A DNA stretch of 5,191 bases from Candidatus Saccharimonadota bacterium. Its GTDB lineage: Bacteria; Patescibacteriota; Saccharimonadia; Saccharimonadales; Saccharimonadaceae. The translations under genes were made by a program, and so were the position numbers. The DNA lies in NCBI GenBank assembly GCA_028289095.1, contig JAQGGY010000018.1, positions 1 through 5,191 on the forward strand, read 5' to 3'. Of the stretch, positions 3,964-5,191 are shown in pieces (the first letter of the stretch is position 1; each line of letters begins with the position of its first letter). The notes under the pieces are model-generated. The model had not been told where the DNA came from. It made no database searches and saw only the letters and a program-made list of their open reading frames with translations.

Positions 3964-5191
3964 TTGGCAATCGGCCGGATCAGTCGCTTCATACTTGCTC
4001 TATTCGCTACAATTTTGTTGATAGTTGCCCCAGTTTCACAGGTTCTTGCAGAAGAGCCGGTCCCCGTCTTGACGCCCACGTTTACGTTCGCCGCATTGCC
4101 ACTCCCAACCCCCACATACGGGACCGGGGAACTGGCGATTCAGCGAAGCAGTGCCCCGGATGCTACTAGCTACAAGTTTACAGCAACGATCATGGGCAAC
4201 GGCGTCTTCGTCGGCACAAACAACAGTCGTACTTATGTACTGAACACCGACCCGCTACATGGCGGGGCGTCGGCGCAGTACATTATCTGTGTGCCAGAAG
4301 TTGTCATGATTAATGTGGCAAATTCAACCGGCACAGTCGTTGCGTCATTGGAAGCAGGGGCAAACAAGGCTGGATCGAAAGATCTGCGGTCTTGCCCTGA
4401 AAGTCCGTCAGTGCCAGCTGACGCTGACAATGACGGCGTTCTGGATGATGGCACTGACAAGTGCCTTGGAACGCCTGCGGGTACCGTGGTTGATAAGACC
4501 ACCGGTTGTGCAGTCGTCATCGTACCTGAACCTGTCGATACTGACAAAGATGGCATCAATGACGACGTCGACCAGTGTGATAATGAAGCTGGCCCCGCTT
4601 CGAACAATGGTTGCGCGATTCGTGACGCTGACAATGACGGCGTTCTGGATGATGGCACTGACAAGTGTGTTGATGTTGCCGGTCCCGCCAGCAATGGTGG
4701 ATGCCCGGTCGTTGTTTCGCCCAAGAAGGCCGCCGTATGCAAGTACGTTGGTACGCCTGGGGTGGACGAGCGGTTGCAGACCGGTCAGAACCCGATCGTC
4801 GTTGACCGCAAGGACTGGATGGTGATTGGTTCACCGTTCCAGGACGCGCATGGGCGATCAATCGTGATCGCTTTCCTGAATCCTCAGGATCCCGAGCCGA
4901 GTGTCGACCAGTGTCCGGCACCCGAGGGTCCGCCCTCGCCGAAATTGGTCACGGCTGTCAATGGCACCTTCACTGATTTGTGCGGAGATGTGTTTAATCT
5001 CTCGTTCCAGTCGGCCCACATCGAAGGTATCAATTATGTCGTGGTACGTGATGGCAATAGCCTGACCGTCCACGCCGAAGTGACAGATGCAGCCAAGTAC
5101 AAGCTTGCCAACCCCGGTTGGCAGCAGGTGCAGACTGACACGCTGACAGCATGTCCGACCGAGTCAACGCACATCACCCTGAACCCACCGG
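3964..5191 (+). CDS. Secreted surface protein with thrombospondin type 3 repeats, 3'-truncated by window edge
   Basis: At least 409 residues, open to the right edge. A Sec signal peptide covers residues 1-29: basic start with R5 and R8, hydrophobic core FILALFATILLIVAP, cut after VLA before EEP. A proline-rich linker and a beta-rich domain with C109 and C144 follow. Residues 153-247 hold three thrombospondin type 3 repeats (D-x-D-x-D-G-x-x-D...D-x-C) that bind calcium in known proteins. Residues 259-304 (CKYVGTPGVDERLQTGQNP ... DAHGRSIVIAF) form a module I recall from surface proteins of Saccharibacteria and Actinobacteria. Residues 327-397 resemble an Ig-like surface repeat (FTDLCGD ... GINYVV). 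An anchor such as LPXTG or a membrane helix may lie beyond the edge. TTG 3964 is chosen from the Shine-Dalgarno. The gene is more GC-rich than its neighbours. Adhesin or cell-envelope structural roles are likely; the ligand is unknown. Confidence 0.88.
   Translation, partial: MAIGRISRFILALFATILLIVAPVSQVLAEEPVPVLTPTFTFAALPLPTPTYGTGELAIQRSSAPDATSYKFTATIMGNGVFVGTNNSRTYVLNTDPLHGGASAQYIICVPEVVMINVANSTGTVVASLEAGANKAGSKDLRSCPESPSVPADADNDGVLDDGTDKCLGTPAGTVVDKTTGCAVVIVPEPVDTDKDGINDDVDQCDNEAGPASNNGCAIRDADNDGVLDDGTDKCVDVAGPASNGGCPVVVSPKKAAVCKYVGTPGVDERLQTGQNPIVVDRKDWMVIGSPFQDAHGRSIVIAFLNPQDPEPSVDQCPAPEGPPSPKLVTAVNGTFTDLCGDVFNLSFQSAHIEGINYVVVRDGNSLTVHAEVTDAAKYKLANPGWQQVQTDTLTACPTESTHITLNPP
4419..4463 (+). 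repeat. 45-bp exact direct repeat, first copy
   Basis: Identical to 4623-4667, beginning TGACGCTGACAATGACGG and ending ACAAGTG. It encodes the calcium-binding half of TSP3 repeat 1. Identity includes all synonymous positions, indicating recent duplication or gene conversion. Confidence 0.95.
4420..4704 (+). repeat. Three thrombospondin type 3 repeats
   Basis: Repeat 1 is residues 153-182 (D153, D155, D157, D161, D165, C167, C182), repeat 2 is 192-217 (D192, D194, D196, D200, D203, C205, C217), and repeat 3 is 221-247 (D221, D223, D225, D229, D233, C235, C247). Each ends in a G-x-x-x...G-C segment. In the known family the aspartates wrap calcium ions and stiffen the chain. Repeats 1 and 3 are nearly identical in DNA; repeat 2 is more divergent. 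Confidence 0.85.
4623..4667 (+). repeat. 45-bp exact direct repeat, second copy
   Basis: Second copy of the repeat at 4419-4463, 204 bp downstream (exactly 68 codons), encoding the start of TSP3 repeat 3. Recombination between the copies would remove or add 68 codons without changing the frame. Confidence 0.95.

Noticed and set aside
4233..4742. 169-codon minus-strand frame with internal repetition
   Set aside because: Its repetition (SSRTPSLSAS) is only the antisense reading of the 45-bp TSP3 DNA repeat in the real secreted-protein gene.
4313..4825. 170-codon plus-strand frame
   Set aside because: It overlaps the signal-peptide-bearing secreted protein in another frame. The methionine/threonine-rich repeats come from the same DNA repeat.

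Overview
The window most resembles an accessory or surface-function region of a Candidatus Saccharibacteria (TM7) or related Patescibacteria genome. The best taxonomic clue is the pilin N-terminus: GFTIVELL, then a hydrophobic helix ending in a VAYNGVQ.RA-like segment, which I associate with pseudopilins of that group. A secreted protein with thrombospondin type 3 repeats and a CKYVGTPGVDERLQTGQNP-type module fits the same picture. This assignment is inference from sequence style; no rRNA or other marker gene is present.

Layout, all confident genes on the + strand: (1) 2-511, the C-terminal 169 residues of a kinase-fold protein, recognisable by a D-x-K-P-x-N catalytic-loop motif followed by DFG; (2) 512-892, a spacer with an inverted repeat overlapping a probable promoter; (3) 893-1525, a 210-residue type IV pilin-like protein with four cysteines and an EF-hand-like D-x-N-x-D-G-x-x-D loop; (4) 1526-1924, a spacer ending in a near-consensus sigma70-type promoter (TTGACA, 17 bp, TATAGT); (5) 1925-3724, a 599-residue protein with no signal peptide and an apparent transglutaminase-like Cys-His-Asp triad (C258, H314, D334); (6) 3725-3963, a spacer with a promoter, a 12-bp palindrome at the predicted transcription start and a strong ribosome binding site; (7) 3964-5191, a large secreted protein starting at TTG and running off the right edge, with a signal peptide and three thrombospondin type 3 calcium-binding repeats.

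Each gene appears to have its own promoter, so this is a row of separate transcription units rather than an operon. Two units (pilin and transglutaminase-like) share one promoter design: TATAGTT, 17-bp spacer, and a short leader without a Shine-Dalgarno sequence. The third has a long leader with a strong Shine-Dalgarno. The last gene is also visibly more GC-rich (about 60% in a sampled line, against about 42% in the 599-residue gene).

The most unexpected signal is that all three spacers carry related sequence. An ungapped 41-base match (29 identities, most differences transitions) joins spacers 1 and 2, and three short blocks in the same order join spacers 1 and 3. On the minus strand the first two copies read as similar peptides, so this may be a family of decaying small-gene relics or a recurrent intergenic element. 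The products (pilin, calcium-binding surface protein, possible cysteine hydrolase, kinase-fold protein) would fit contact with a host cell, but that link is only inferred.
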